A stretch of DNA of 64,000 nucleotides from Casuarius casuarius. Lineage: Eukaryota > Chordata > Aves > Casuariiformes > Casuariidae. Below are positions 13,154 to 23,168 of the stretch, piece by piece. Location of the stretch: contig PTFA01000087.1 of assembly GCA_003342895.1 (NCBI GenBank), positions 3,115,993 through 3,179,992 of the forward strand, given 5' to 3'. Within the stretch, counting starts at the first letter, position 1. Every line of letters begins with the position of its first letter. The position numbers and the translations under genes are program-made. The notes below the pieces were generated by a model. It did not search any database. It had not been told where the DNA came from and was given only the letters and a program-made list of their open reading frames with translations.

Positions 13154-13158
13154 CATGG
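13154..13158 (+). repeat. Left target-site duplication of the solo LTR
   Basis: CATGG directly before the TG that opens the LTR. It is identical to CATGG at 13898-13902 directly after the closing CA. Confidence 0.8.
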
Positions 13159-13496
13159 TGTAGAGGACCGGTACTAAATATGGTTTTGTCTCAACATTGC
13201 TGCTGCTGCTGCAAAGCCACTGCTGCAAAGCTGCCGCTGCCAAGGCGCGTCGGGCAATGCCGCGCTGGCGCCTCCGGGAGCTGTCTGCGAAGTAAACAAC
13301 CTCGTGCACCTGCACGGGGTAAAAAGGGCGCGAAAAGGGCAGAAGGTCGTCTCTAGGGCATGAACCGCACATACTCATTTGCCATCTGCGCATGAGCAGG
13401 AGACCCCCAGATGCCCCAGCCTGTTTCTGGAAGGTTCTGAGAGAGCGGACTGCACATGACAGCTAATCTGCGTGGGAAGTGAGGAAGCACCTCCCA

Positions 13497-13506
13497 GAGG
13501 CGGGGC
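13497..13506 (+). promoter_or_regulatory. GC box in LTR U3
   Basis: GAGGCGGGGC is an Sp1-type site ending 7 bases before the TATA box, the usual promoter-proximal arrangement in a retroviral U3. Confidence 0.6.
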
Positions 13507-13513
13507 AAGAACC

Positions 13514-13520
13514 TATAAAA
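13514..13520 (+). promoter_or_regulatory. TATA box of the LTR promoter
   Basis: TATAAAA is placed about 355 bases into the LTR and preceded by a GC box. Transcription would start about 25-30 bases downstream, marking the U3/R border. Whether the promoter is still active cannot be read from sequence. Confidence 0.7.
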
Positions 13521-13772
13521 ACTGCAGACGCTATGAAAGCGGGGCGGCTTGCTCGCGACGACTGAAGAACTGGAGCGGAGTCAGCGGAACCAGACGGGAG
13601 CTCCACCCTCTGCCCCCCCGCCGTCGAGACTCCCAGAAGAAGCGGACCAACGGGACGCCNCTGGATCCACGGGTGGTGATATCTCTCTCTCTCTCTCTTT
13701 TCCCCTTTTCCTCTCTTTTTCCCTAAACGTGTGACACGGGACGTGTCTAGTTAGTTGATTCCATTTTGCCTT

Positions 13773-13778
13773 AATAAA
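13773..13778 (+). terminator. Poly(A) signal of the LTR
   Basis: AATAAA lies about 120 bases before the end of the LTR. This matches the expected R/U5 arrangement, with cleavage 15-25 bases further on. Confidence 0.7.
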
Positions 13779-13897
13779 TCTTAAAACTGGTTGGCTGGTG
13801 TCGTTTCACCTTAATTCAGTCCAAGGGCATCACGAACTTGGTNGCTGGCCCCAAGGGGAGGGAGGTCGTCCTGAACGACTCCTTTCGGGCCGCGACA

Positions 13898-13902
13898 CAT
13901 GG
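13898..13902 (+). repeat. Right target-site duplication of the solo LTR
   Basis: CATGG directly after the terminal CA of the LTR, an exact copy of 13154-13158. Confidence 0.8.
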
Positions 13903-15889
13903 CTCTTCTCAGGGACAGTTCATCATTTACTTGTTGCTATATGGTTGAGAGCTATAGCATAGGCAAANAGGTATGTGAGGTTGCCTCTTCAGTCACTGGA
14001 TAGCAAGAGGATGGCTCTAAATCATAGGTGGGCTGAACTGCTCACAGGAGAGGTCTGCCTCTTTACCCACCCTCCCCCAACACTATTGAATCCCTATGGC
14101 AATTACTGTCCTTATAGCACTAAACTCCACTGCTTGAAATAGATGGATTCATCCACCTCACAGTTTTGCTAGTAAGATATAACTACCATGATATTCTACT
14201 TGGTATAAGTTCAGGTTTTGTTGATAACTGCTAATACTTTTGCCAACAAATTATTATGCATCACCATGAACATACTTACTGTTGCTATGCCTTCCTCTAT
14301 TCTACAGTTCTGCAAGTACTGAAAGACCCTGGAAATACTGTGTTACTAAAATAATGCTGGCTTTGGCAAGTTTCTAACAAGAAGTCCAAAAAGTAAGACC
14401 ATAGAAAAGCTCTAATGGCTTAAATGCAGTAACAAATGGAATTTGCTAGGACAAACTTCTAAGATCATCCACTACAGCTGTGCAAGCAAGTTTGCTTAAG
14501 CTTTGTGCTCCTGCAATTCACCATACACTTTAAAAGCTTTATGCAGGTGTACAGTTTTACTGGATCACTGAAGATTGATACTGTGTGCATATAAACTCCA
14601 AGTGCAACAGGAAGTCCTGCTGAAATTTATGGAAATCCACCACACAAGTACAAGCTCCTCGCATGTAACAAAGAGCAAAATCAGAGCTGTTAGAACTTTA
14701 AGAACACATTTTCATTACATTACATGCCATTAAGAATGTATTCCCCCCACTGCAACATGCCTCACCTGAAAAAGGTTATTGAAGATTGAAAATTTAAAGG
14801 AAGGGTTTCTTTCTCACTTTTTAAGCGTAAGATTTATTGCAATACAATCTGAGTGCGAAAAACAAATGGATTAATATTAAATTTGCTGGCTTGAATACAA
14901 GTTTATTAGCACCGCCAAAGTAGTGTTTTCTGAAATGGAACTATAAAATGTTCTACCCAAAAGTATTCCTGCTTTTATAGACCTTACCCGGCAAATTATC
15001 TATTGAGCTCCCAACTCTCTGGACTACATTTTTCAAGCCAAGTTAAGGAGTCTTTGACAGAAGCCCAACTCCTCAATGTTGGGAGGTGAGAGAGGGGGAA
15101 AAAAATCCTGAAGAGGTCCCAACTCAATTTAAATAAGTAAATAAGAAAGGCATTGTCCACATCACAGATCCTTGGAAAAGCTGTGGTTCCCTCATTTTTA
15201 AACAATTCTCTATAAACTTTTGGAAGAGAGTTCGTTTGGCCATACATTTAACAATGAATAAAAGAAAGGCAATCACCACTCCAGCTTAGAAAATGCTGGT
15301 TCAACATCTAATATTAAGAGTTCACAGGTACATTCTGAAACAGAAAAAAAAATAGGAACAGGTATCTCAGTATGGTAACAACCAGAATTCTGAATTTATA
15401 GGTCACTGAATCATGTAGCTGGCATTTTGGGGTCCCCCTCCACACCTCTTTTTAAAAATTTTTGACAGTTACAAATAGCCAGCTTTTGTTTCCTGCAAAG
15501 GTCTCATGGATCATAAATACATTCAGTCCTCAAACAGTATTTTAATGAAATATCAGTTATTGCTCCTCTACTTGACTTGCAGGCAAAACATGCCATTTTA
15601 AGGAGATAATCTTAAGTTACTCTCTGAGAAATGTCAAGAATGGGAAATAGTCATTTCTGTGCTCTGATTTGTTGGGTTTTTTCCTAGTATTCTGTGTAAA
15701 TTGTCTTTAAAAAAGCGTGGCGCTACAGAAGATGAAGTAGTGTGAAAAGATGTGCAGTATTTTACAGATTGCAAAATGTAATGTCAACTAATTAAAAGCC
15801 TTCAAAAAGCAGGGTTTTAATTTCCTGCATTGAATTATTTTACCTAAAAAAAAGACTTAGAAAAATAACATGAACAAGACAACTACTTA
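13903..15889. other. AT-rich unique non-coding DNA
   Basis: I see no gene or repeat. One isolated N is at 13968. The single open frame above 80 codons (14996-15247, - strand) shows no recognisable content. Confidence 0.5.
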
Positions 15890-16639
15890 AATGGTATTCC
15901 ATTTTTCTAAACCAAGGAATCAGTTGCTCCAGCGTTTTACCAACCCCACAGTAAGAAAGTGTTTTCTTATGTACAAATGGAATTTCCTGTGTTTCAGTTT
16001 GTGCCCATTGCCTCTTGCCCTGTCACTGGGCACCAGTAGAAAGTCTGGCCCCATCCTCTTGACACTCTCCCTTCAGATATTTATACATGCTGGTAAGACC
16101 ATGCCTGAGCTTGCTCTTCTCTGGGCTAAACAGGCCCATCTCTCCCAGCCTCTCCGCCTACGAGAGAAGCTCCAGTCCCTTAATCATCTCTGTGGCCCTC
16201 TGATGGACTTGCTCCAGTAGCTCCATGTCTCTCTTGTACTGGGGAGCCTAGATATGGACCCAGCACTCCAGATGTGGCCTCATCAGGGCTGAGCTGACGG
16301 GATGGACCTCGACCTCCCTCGACTTGCTGGTAACACTCTTCCCAATGCATCTCAGGAGGTCGTTGGCCTTCTTTGCCACAAAGGCACAGTGCTGGCTCAT
16401 GGTCAACTTGCTGTCCACCAGGACCTCAGGTCCTTCTCTGCAAAGCTCCTCTTCAGCTGTTCAGCCCCCAGCATGTAGTGGTGCATGGGGTTATTTCTTT
16501 TGATGTTCAGGACTTCTCACTTCCCTTTGTTGAACTTCATAAGGTTCCTCTCTGCCCATTTCTCCAGCCTGTCAAGATCCTTCTGAACGGCAGTGCAACA
16601 ATCTGGTTTATCAGCCACTCCTCCCAGTGTTGTCTTGTC

Positions 16640-17346
16640 TGCAAACTTACTGGTGGTGTACTCCATCCCATCAACCAGATGGGATGTTAAATGATGTTAT
16701 GATGAGATGTTAATGGGATGTTATGATGGGATGTTAATGAAGATGTTAAACAGTATTGGACCCTATACTGATCCCTGGGGAACACCACTAGTGACTGTCC
16801 CCAACTGGACTTTGTGCTGCTGATCACAACTCTCTGAACTCTCACCAGTTCAGCCAGTTTTCAGTCCACCTCACTGACCATTTATCTAGCCCATACTCCA
16901 TCATATAGACTATGAGGTTGTTGTGGGAGACAGTGTCAAAAGCCTTACTGAAGTCAAGGCAGACAACATCCACTACTCTCATCAGTCAAGTCAGTCATCT
17001 GATCATAGAAGGCTATGAGGTTGGTTAAGCATGATTTCCCCTTCATAAATCCATGCTGACTACTCCCAATCACTTTTCTGTCCTTCACATGTCTGAAAAT
17101 GGTATCCAGGATCAGTTGATCCATCACCTTCCTAGGGATCAAGGTGAGCCTGACTAGCTTTTGGTTCCCCTGATCTTGTTTCTTGTCCTTCTTAAAGACA
17201 GGAGTGACATTTGCTCTCTTCCAGTCCTCAGAAACCTCTCCTGATCACCATGACCTTTCCAAGATAATCAAGAGTGGCTTTGCAATGACATTGGCCAGTT
17301 CCCTCAGCACTTGCAGGTGCATCCCATCAGGGCCCAAGGACTTATG
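16640..17346 (-). pseudogene. Decayed CR1 ORF2 reverse transcriptase
   Basis: This is the reverse-transcriptase part of the CR1 fragment, which in an intact element copies the LINE RNA at the nick made by the element's endonuclease. One stretch of 62 codons (16954-17142) remains open and contains QHGFMKGKSCLTNLIAFYD, a hallmark of CR1 RT. The DFSKAFDTVS block that follows is in another frame, so there is a frameshift between them near 16965. Several in-frame stops follow at 16800-16860. The catalytic FADD motif appears as FADK (16634-16645 on +), so one of the two metal-binding aspartates is lost. The copy cannot encode active enzyme. Confidence 0.85.
16678..16750. repeat. Tandem repeat of about 23-24 bp inside the CR1 copy
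   Basis: Three adjacent versions of a GATGGGATGTTAATG..ATGTTAT unit lie at 16678-16700, 16701-16724 and 16725-16750. Other CR1 copies, as I know them, have only a single short GATGAAGATGTTAAA-like segment here, so this is a local expansion within the element. Confidence 0.8.
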
Positions 17347-18337
17347 TATATTCAATCTGATCCAACAGAGTGCAAGACTGCTCGTAGCAAATTGCCAGCT
17401 CTTTCATAACTGGGAGTGGCAGTGCTTTCTCTTCTCCTACCCGAGGGCACTGCAACCTTTCCTGCCCAGGCAACTTGGGAGGAAACACTTAACATTGACA
17501 CTACACTGAGTGCCCAGAGAGAGGACTTGTACTCACAGAGCAGCACCCCAGCACCACAGGTCCTGCCCTGGGAGCCTGCAAAGGGGAAAGGAAGGGGGAA
17601 TGAGATGTCCTGGAATGGACGACTACTTCAAGTCTGTAACCAATACTGAGAAACCACAGCCAGACAGCTGTGATACTCCTTCTAGCTACACGAAAAAATT
17701 TCACACAGTCATAAGCAAATTCCCATGCCACGGGTACTCCTCGGGCTATATTTGGCGTTTTGGGGAACATGCTGGAAGCTGCTCAAGGCCAAGACTGTCT
17801 GCTCTGTGCACACATGGTACGTAGCACAACGGGAGCCTGGCTGAAAACTAAGTTTCCTGATACTACAGTAGTAGTAGACCAAGGCAGGAAGCTTCCAACT
17901 TAGGTGAGAATAATAATTTTGAAAATCTACACAGCAGTCTGCCAACAAAGACAGGTCTACACTGTAAAAAGTAAAATATTTTCCTAACTCCCTCTGGCCA
18001 ATTCAAGAGGGAGAACCTGAGTGAAGTCAGGCATAAAGATGAAGTAAATTAGGTATTAAGTCAGAAAAAACAGCTTAACTAAACCACAGTTGCCCCAAAG
18101 GGCTTAGATTAAAAGTTGCTAACCTGAGATTCCTGTTACCTTGTCTTCACTGCTATTTTAATGGGTTAGCCTACCTGAGTAAAGCACATGTTCTTCTACC
18201 TGCGTAAACATACCCTAAAAGTTTTTTTTATGAGGGAACTGGCCCACAGAAGAGTTGGTGCTTCATGTGGAAATAGCATCTGGGAATTTCAAGCACAGTT
18301 CTACACTGAATTGCTGGTTGAAATATTTGAGATTTGT

Positions 18338-18372
18338 GGGGGGGGGTGCATGTGTGTGCGCGCGCACGTATA
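18338..18372. repeat. G9 run and alternating purine-pyrimidine tract
   Basis: Nine Gs (18338-18346) are followed by a strictly alternating pyrimidine-purine stretch (18347-18372) that goes from TG/CA steps through CGCGCGC to TATA. Such tracts can adopt left-handed Z-DNA under supercoiling. Confidence 0.75.
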
Positions 18373-18592
18373 AGTAAAGATCACTGTTACTAAGGTTCAT
18401 ACTTAGCATGGGTGGATATTCAGCTTGTGCCTGGCAACTGTTATCTTGTAAATAATCAACACTATACCTGTCTGCATATCTCATGCAATTCATCCTCAAA
18501 TCATTTAGAATAGAGCACAGTACTGGGAGAAGGGCATCAGGCATCATTTCCCACCAACACTGGAAACTAATACAGTGGTTTCCTGAAGCGTG

Positions 18593-18636
18593 AAAANANA
18601 AANNNANAAAAAAAAAAAAAAAAGAGAGAGAGAAAG
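18593..18636. repeat. A-rich tract with unresolved bases, then (GA)n
   Basis: Poly-A of about 30 bases with several N calls (18597-18607), running into GAGAGAGAGAGA. The Ns probably reflect slippage in sequencing. Confidence 0.85.
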
Positions 18637-20509
18637 ACACCCAATACACATACATACCAAAATACACATGGCATCACAAAGTTGTCTCTGGTGTCTCTGC
18701 AGCAACAGCCTGTACCTTAGAGGTTTCTCATCCAAGGACTGTGACCCAGCTTGATGCTACTTTGCTTGCAAGATCTGACAGGATCTCAAATTAGATCTCA
18801 AATTGCAAATGCCTAATGGCAGTAACATGACTATACATGTTTCCCCTCCTATTGTAATGCAAGCAAGGCTCCAAACTTGTTCTAGATAATAAAGGAGATA
18901 ATAACTCAGCCATATCTCAGTACTCCATGGTGTGGATCATGGCATTCACTACACCTGTCAGAATATATTNTAAATTACATACAACATGTACTTTTAATAA
19001 CGCAAACCTCAGAACTGTCTACATATTTTGTGGTAGCAGAAGTTAACAGACATTGACAACCAATCAGATAGCAAGAACACTAAAATAAACAGCTCACTCT
19101 ATTACTACTGTTTATGTACGTACATGGTTTCTTGCAGTCATAACCATCTACACTAATGGTTTCTTCTTCTGATGTAGCAACGTTGGTGGGCTTCTCTTGC
19201 CCATTCTCCCAACAGGCAGCTATTCCAGCAAAAACATTCAACAGTGCATATCTACTCCAAACAGTGCTGCCCCTCCTTTTATTTACAGGGGAAAATTACT
19301 GGCTGACAACACCCTACTCAACATGGAACCGTAACCTTAATGCTAGACCAGGCACCAAGGAACATCTTGGCATCAGACCTATCATCCAGACCAGCACTCA
19401 ACACTTGTGGGGACTCTCCAGAGCACATGATACCATACTCATGCTGGTCTCTGCCCAAGCACATCAGTTCTTCTACTTCTATGCCCAGGGCACTGCAGCA
19501 CAGGTTGGAGCCTGGCAGTGCTCTTGTGAATAGGAACAGAGCTGCATACAGGATCCCTAAATAAAGACCCCTTTCTTCACACAACATGCGCCAGATAGAC
19601 AAGACAGGCTGTACTGGCAGAAGATACAAACCATGCAAGCGTGGGCATGGCTAGCCACTCTAGATAATCATAGGATGCAAAGGTGTTAACCTCAGTGTGG
19701 TGCCCGAATCCGCCAGGAAAGCAACAAACAGTAGCAAACTGTGGTACTAAGGATAAGAAGCAGAGAGAGGAAAGCAAAGGCAGCACTAATGCAAATCTGT
19801 GCCAAGTCCTTGGACAGAAAGGCACCTAACCCACAAAGAGCCTCTTAAGACCATTTAGAAGTTGGCAATCCCAGATTCCCTTTGCTGAGTTGTTAGATTA
19901 TTTGGGGGCTGAAATGCTGACAGCTGACAAGGCTACCCAGAGAGTGGCATCTCCTATTTGGGAGATTTTCATCCCATGCTGTGAGCTAGGAGCAGATAAA
20001 AGGGCCCCAGAGCAGCCGTGAGTTTGCTTGGGTTTTCCCAGAAGCACTGTGGCAGCTGATGAGATGCACAACCCTTTTCTCTGCCCTCACATCAACAGGA
20101 AATGGTTGTTCGTTGCCCAGAGTGGTGGCCCTGGCAGAAGCACCATGGCTGCTTTACCACTGCCATCATCTGGTGGACCTCAGGAAGCACCACACCAAGG
20201 GCAAATCAAGTCCTGACCACTCAACAGCAAGCCAAGCAGGCAAAGGGGCCAAAACGTCCCTGGCACTGAGCCTTCTCAGCACAGCCAGGAGTGGTCACCC
20301 AGTCCCAGCACGGCATTAAACTTTCAAAATATTATGAACAGCTCCTTATCAGCAGAGTAGCTTTACACCAGCTCAGCACTCCCGAGCATTTCTAAACCAG
20401 TCGCCTTAAATGGGACTGACTGCCTGGCTGAACCACGGCCTAAACTAGAGGCAATCTCTCTGTTGGCACGGAGTATTTTCAGTGAGACCCACCCAGACTG
20501 AGATCAGTG

Positions 20510-20620
20510 AGTTGCATAAGCTTGCACTTGACAATAAGCACGCACCTAATTCTGCTGAAGTCGATGGTATTTGTTACATGCTTAATATTAGGCACCTGTT
20601 CAACTAATGGACCAAAGCGG
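20510..20620. repeat. Possible ancient amniote repeat relic
   Basis: The run TTGCATAAGCTTGCACTTG, GCACGCACCTAATTCTGCTG, AAGTCGATGG, ACATGCTTAATATTAGGCACC recalls a very old amniote dispersed repeat with the phrase 'gaagtcaatgggacttaagcacatgcttaa'. The match is from memory and diverged. It could be coincidence. Confidence 0.35.
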
Positions 20621-21099
20621 GACCCCAAAATCCAGATCTTCTCAACTTTGCACAATCTGTGGGAGATTTCAGTAATATCACAATTCCATTCTATGGACCA
20701 TAGTAAAATACTTGCTTTTCCCAGCTGAATGGACTTCAGTGTATTAGGTGCCAGACAAGCCCTCTGCCATAAACCGAACACAAGCAGGTCCCCACAAGCA
20801 TACTCATAGTTATGGCTACAAGCTTCCTTCCTTTTCTACTTAAAAGCACTACCAGAGCACAGCTGTGGGGGTGTGCGGGTTCAGACTGGAGGGAAACGCT
20901 GCAGTTGTAAAACTCAAGTCAAGTCCGCAACAATGACACGTTGCATTTCACTACCAAACCAGAGCAATTTGGCACAAGATAAGTATGACACCACCACTGC
21001 ACACAAAAGTAGCTGAGGTTGGTTTGTTGGTTTTGTTATCTTTCAAGTAAAAAGCTTTGCTGTCCCTACTTTACTGCAATATTTCTAGGTAAAATTTAT
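20621..21099. other. Unique non-coding DNA
   Basis: I see nothing specific here. Confidence 0.5.
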
Positions 21100-21200
21100 T
21101 TAAGGTTATATAGGACTGTCATGACCATCTAGTTTGACTCCATACAGAAAGGAAAACAAAAATTAACCAGTAAATTAGGGCAGATTAGGGCTGCTCTATC
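21100..21200. repeat. Possible ancient amniote repeat relic
   Basis: GGACTGTCATGACCATCTAG, then TTTGACTCC, then ATTAACCAGTAAATTAGG resembles an old amniote repeat with 'gatcatctagtctgacctcc ... acccagtaatt'. It is heavily diverged, and the family name is uncertain. Confidence 0.4.
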
Positions 21201-23090
21201 ATATGAGAGAGATCGTAAGGTGGAAGAGCAGGCTAAGTTTGCTAAAGGGAACCAGCACGGAAAAGCCTCCACAAGAAGCGACAAATACTGAGAGTCTTGG
21301 AGGAAGCTCACCCACTCGCCCACCACAGAGACAGCAATTTAGCTAAAAATTAACAGCCTTTGCCACTAATGGTAAGGAGCAAGAAGCTGGCTGCTCAGCC
21401 ATCAAGCTGCAGGGACTGCTCAGAATACCAGTTTATTAGCTATTGATTCTTATCAGCTATTGAGTCTTATATGATTATTAGTTTCACTGTTGTTAAAGTA
21501 ATCAGTTGATAAGGACATCAGAAAGGAAAACACTTTGTGATAAAAATCCCAGTGGCTTGGGGACCTCCTCCAGGTGGCAGGGTTGCTGGTTTGGTTAAAG
21601 TGAAAAAGGTGTTTCAGACATCTGAGCTCTTGGATGATGCCCATTTGTCACAGCTCCCAAACTGCAGCTTGCTGCAGGTCTCTCAGGAACAACTTCATCT
21701 CCCTCAAACCAGTGNTTTTTTTCAGGAATAAGCCTCAATTCCTACCGCTTTATATCCCTCGAATCACAGTGCACTGATCCACGGGGGGGGTGGGGGGGGG
21801 ATTTTTTTTGAAAGCATGTTTCCCAACCCTCCCCCTCTTTACACACCTTAGTACAGGTATACCCAGAGGTAGGACAGAGCAGAATTAGGCCTTTAGAAGG
21901 CAACAAAAAGGAAAGGAAATATGGCAATTGTTGTACTAGTCTGATGAAACAGACTGAACTCTTTGGCCTTACCATTACATTAAACACTATATGATTCAAT
22001 AGCACTGGATTTCCTCTCATGAGACAGGGCTATTTTGCTTTCCTACTTTCTTACAGTAACACAGATTTGTCTGTGTCCTATTTTGGGCATCTTAATTAAG
22101 AATATTGCTCATAACCAGATTATATGGCATTTATTCTGAAGAGTAAGACATACTGATAGAGCTAAAAATTCAATATAAACACCCTGTGGATGTAAGCCAT
22201 GACATTTATATACCGGATTAGAAAGTACTAAGAGGAATTTCTGATGTAGGGCACATGACCCTCCCTTCAGTTCAGAGTGTGACATGTTCTTGAAAATGTT
22301 TGCAGACAGGCAGCTTTATCCCAACCACTTCCAAATCTTGAAAGAGCAATTTCAGGCGAATCTTCGGTTTTGAGATAAGAGAACATCTGGGAGTTTGTCT
22401 GTATCAAATCAGCACACGTGTATGTGCTTACTAGGAGGTAAGTAGGCTTGAGACAAATGTCAATTTTATGCAACATGGATCTAAAGCCTCCCTTCAAAAA
22501 AACTGGGGGAGGGGAACCAGCACAGAGTTCCTGCTTAGGCCAATCTCTACTTTTAACCAGCATGATTTATGTTGCCATTGCTGCCAATGTCAGCGATGAA
22601 TTACAGTCAGAGGAATGCTATTCCTTAGCAAGTTCCTGTTCTGGACTACAAATCCTCTTTCAACATATTGCTGGAGCGGCCTTGCTGTTTAGAGCGGTTG
22701 TTGTCTTTCACCCCTTTTTACTTACACCTTGATGTTTTCCAGCTATCCAAACCTGGAAGCTACTATCTTATTAAATTCAAAAGGGTGGCTTACAGTTTTA
22801 ATCACAAAAACTGAAGGCAGCCAGGCTCCCTAGACGTTACTTGTCAAACCTGGTGAGCGTAAACTCAGCCTTTCCACAACAGGAGAAAGGGAGAGAGGAG
22901 AACCGCTGAGTTTGTTGTAAGGAGAGCTTAGCAGATGACAACAGCTGCTTTTTCCATCAAGATCTTAAACTTCCCAGGGCCTGACAGTACTTTGATGTCC
23001 CAGGCAAAAAAAGAAAAAGAAAAAAGAAAGCCTCCCAAGCCCACTCTTAGGCAAGAGCCGCCTGCACAGCTGGGCCAGTGCCTCCCAACC
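21201..23090. other. Unique non-coding DNA with a G-run
   Basis: No gene. It holds the G8-T-G9 tract at 21783-21800, followed by T8. The open frames are short and unremarkable. Confidence 0.5.
21783..21800 (+). repeat. G8TG9 tract
   Basis: Two long G runs separated by one T, next to an A and eight Ts. This could form a G-quadruplex on the + strand, and homopolymer length errors are likely. Confidence 0.8.
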
Positions 23091-23168
23091 CAGGGATGCA
23101 CCAACACCCCCACGGAAAGGGTCCCAGCCCGGGGATGCACCAACACCCCCACGGGAAGGGGAGCGCAC
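23091..23168. repeat. Two-copy 39-bp tandem repeat
   Basis: The block beginning GGGATGCACCAACACCCCCA at 23093 recurs at 23132, giving a period of 39 bp and near-identical copies. A third, degenerate piece with CGCACCCCGTGATGCA follows at about 23181-23196. The area is CpG-rich compared with its surroundings. Confidence 0.85.

Larger units (their letters stand above)
13159..13897 (+). mobile_element. Solo LTR of an endogenous retrovirus
   Basis: A 739-bp long terminal repeat begins TGTAGAGG and ends CCGCGACA. The ends are imperfect inverted repeats: the reverse complement of the last eight bases, TGTCGCGG, matches the first eight at six positions. CATGG flanks both sides as a 5-bp target duplication. 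Inside, in sense order, are a GCTGC-rich segment (about 13197-13240), a GC box GAGGCGGGGC (13497-13506), TATAAAA (13514-13520), a likely transcript start near 13540-13545, a CT tract (13682-13698), and AATAAA (13773-13778). U3 is therefore about 385 bp, R about 250 and U5 about 100. No primer-binding site, internal region or second LTR follows, so this is a solo LTR left by recombination between the two LTRs of a provirus. The 5-bp duplication is more usual for ERVL-type or some class I elements than for alpharetroviruses (6 bp). The family is not identified. It still has many CpGs, suggesting it is fairly young. Confidence 0.88.
15890..17490 (-). mobile_element. CR1 LINE fragment, antisense, broken at both ends
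   Basis: A CR1 retrotransposon copy on the - strand covering the second half of ORF2. Read on the - strand, the protein-level order is the GPDGMH block (about 17300-17345), the family's QHGF and GKSCLTNL segment (17000-17070), DFSKAFDTVSHN (about 16920-16965), the catalytic region (16634-16645), then the C-terminal module down to the equivalent of the FFTV..V motif near 15930. Nucleotide similarity to CR1 is clear from 15912 to 17350 and weaker out to about 17490. The far 3' end and its short terminal repeats are missing, which is unusual because CR1 copies normally lose their 5' end and keep the 3' end. A deletion or later rearrangement probably removed it. Stops and frameshifts are present throughout. 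Confidence 0.92.
17491..20509. other. Unique non-coding DNA
   Basis: No gene or clear dispersed repeat. It contains the simple-sequence features listed separately at 18338-18372 and 18593-18636. Open frames reach 134 codons, but that one runs through the A/N-rich tract. Confidence 0.5.

Noticed and set aside
13472..13734. Open frames of 61-84 codons
   Set aside because: They lie wholly within the LTR, starting just before the TATA box and running through the CT tract. They are not retroviral genes.
16373..16690. 105-codon + strand frame
   Set aside because: Antisense shadow of the CR1 ORF2 remnant.
18263..18735. Open frames ending in phenylalanine/X runs
   Set aside because: Produced by the A-rich N-containing tract read on the - strand.
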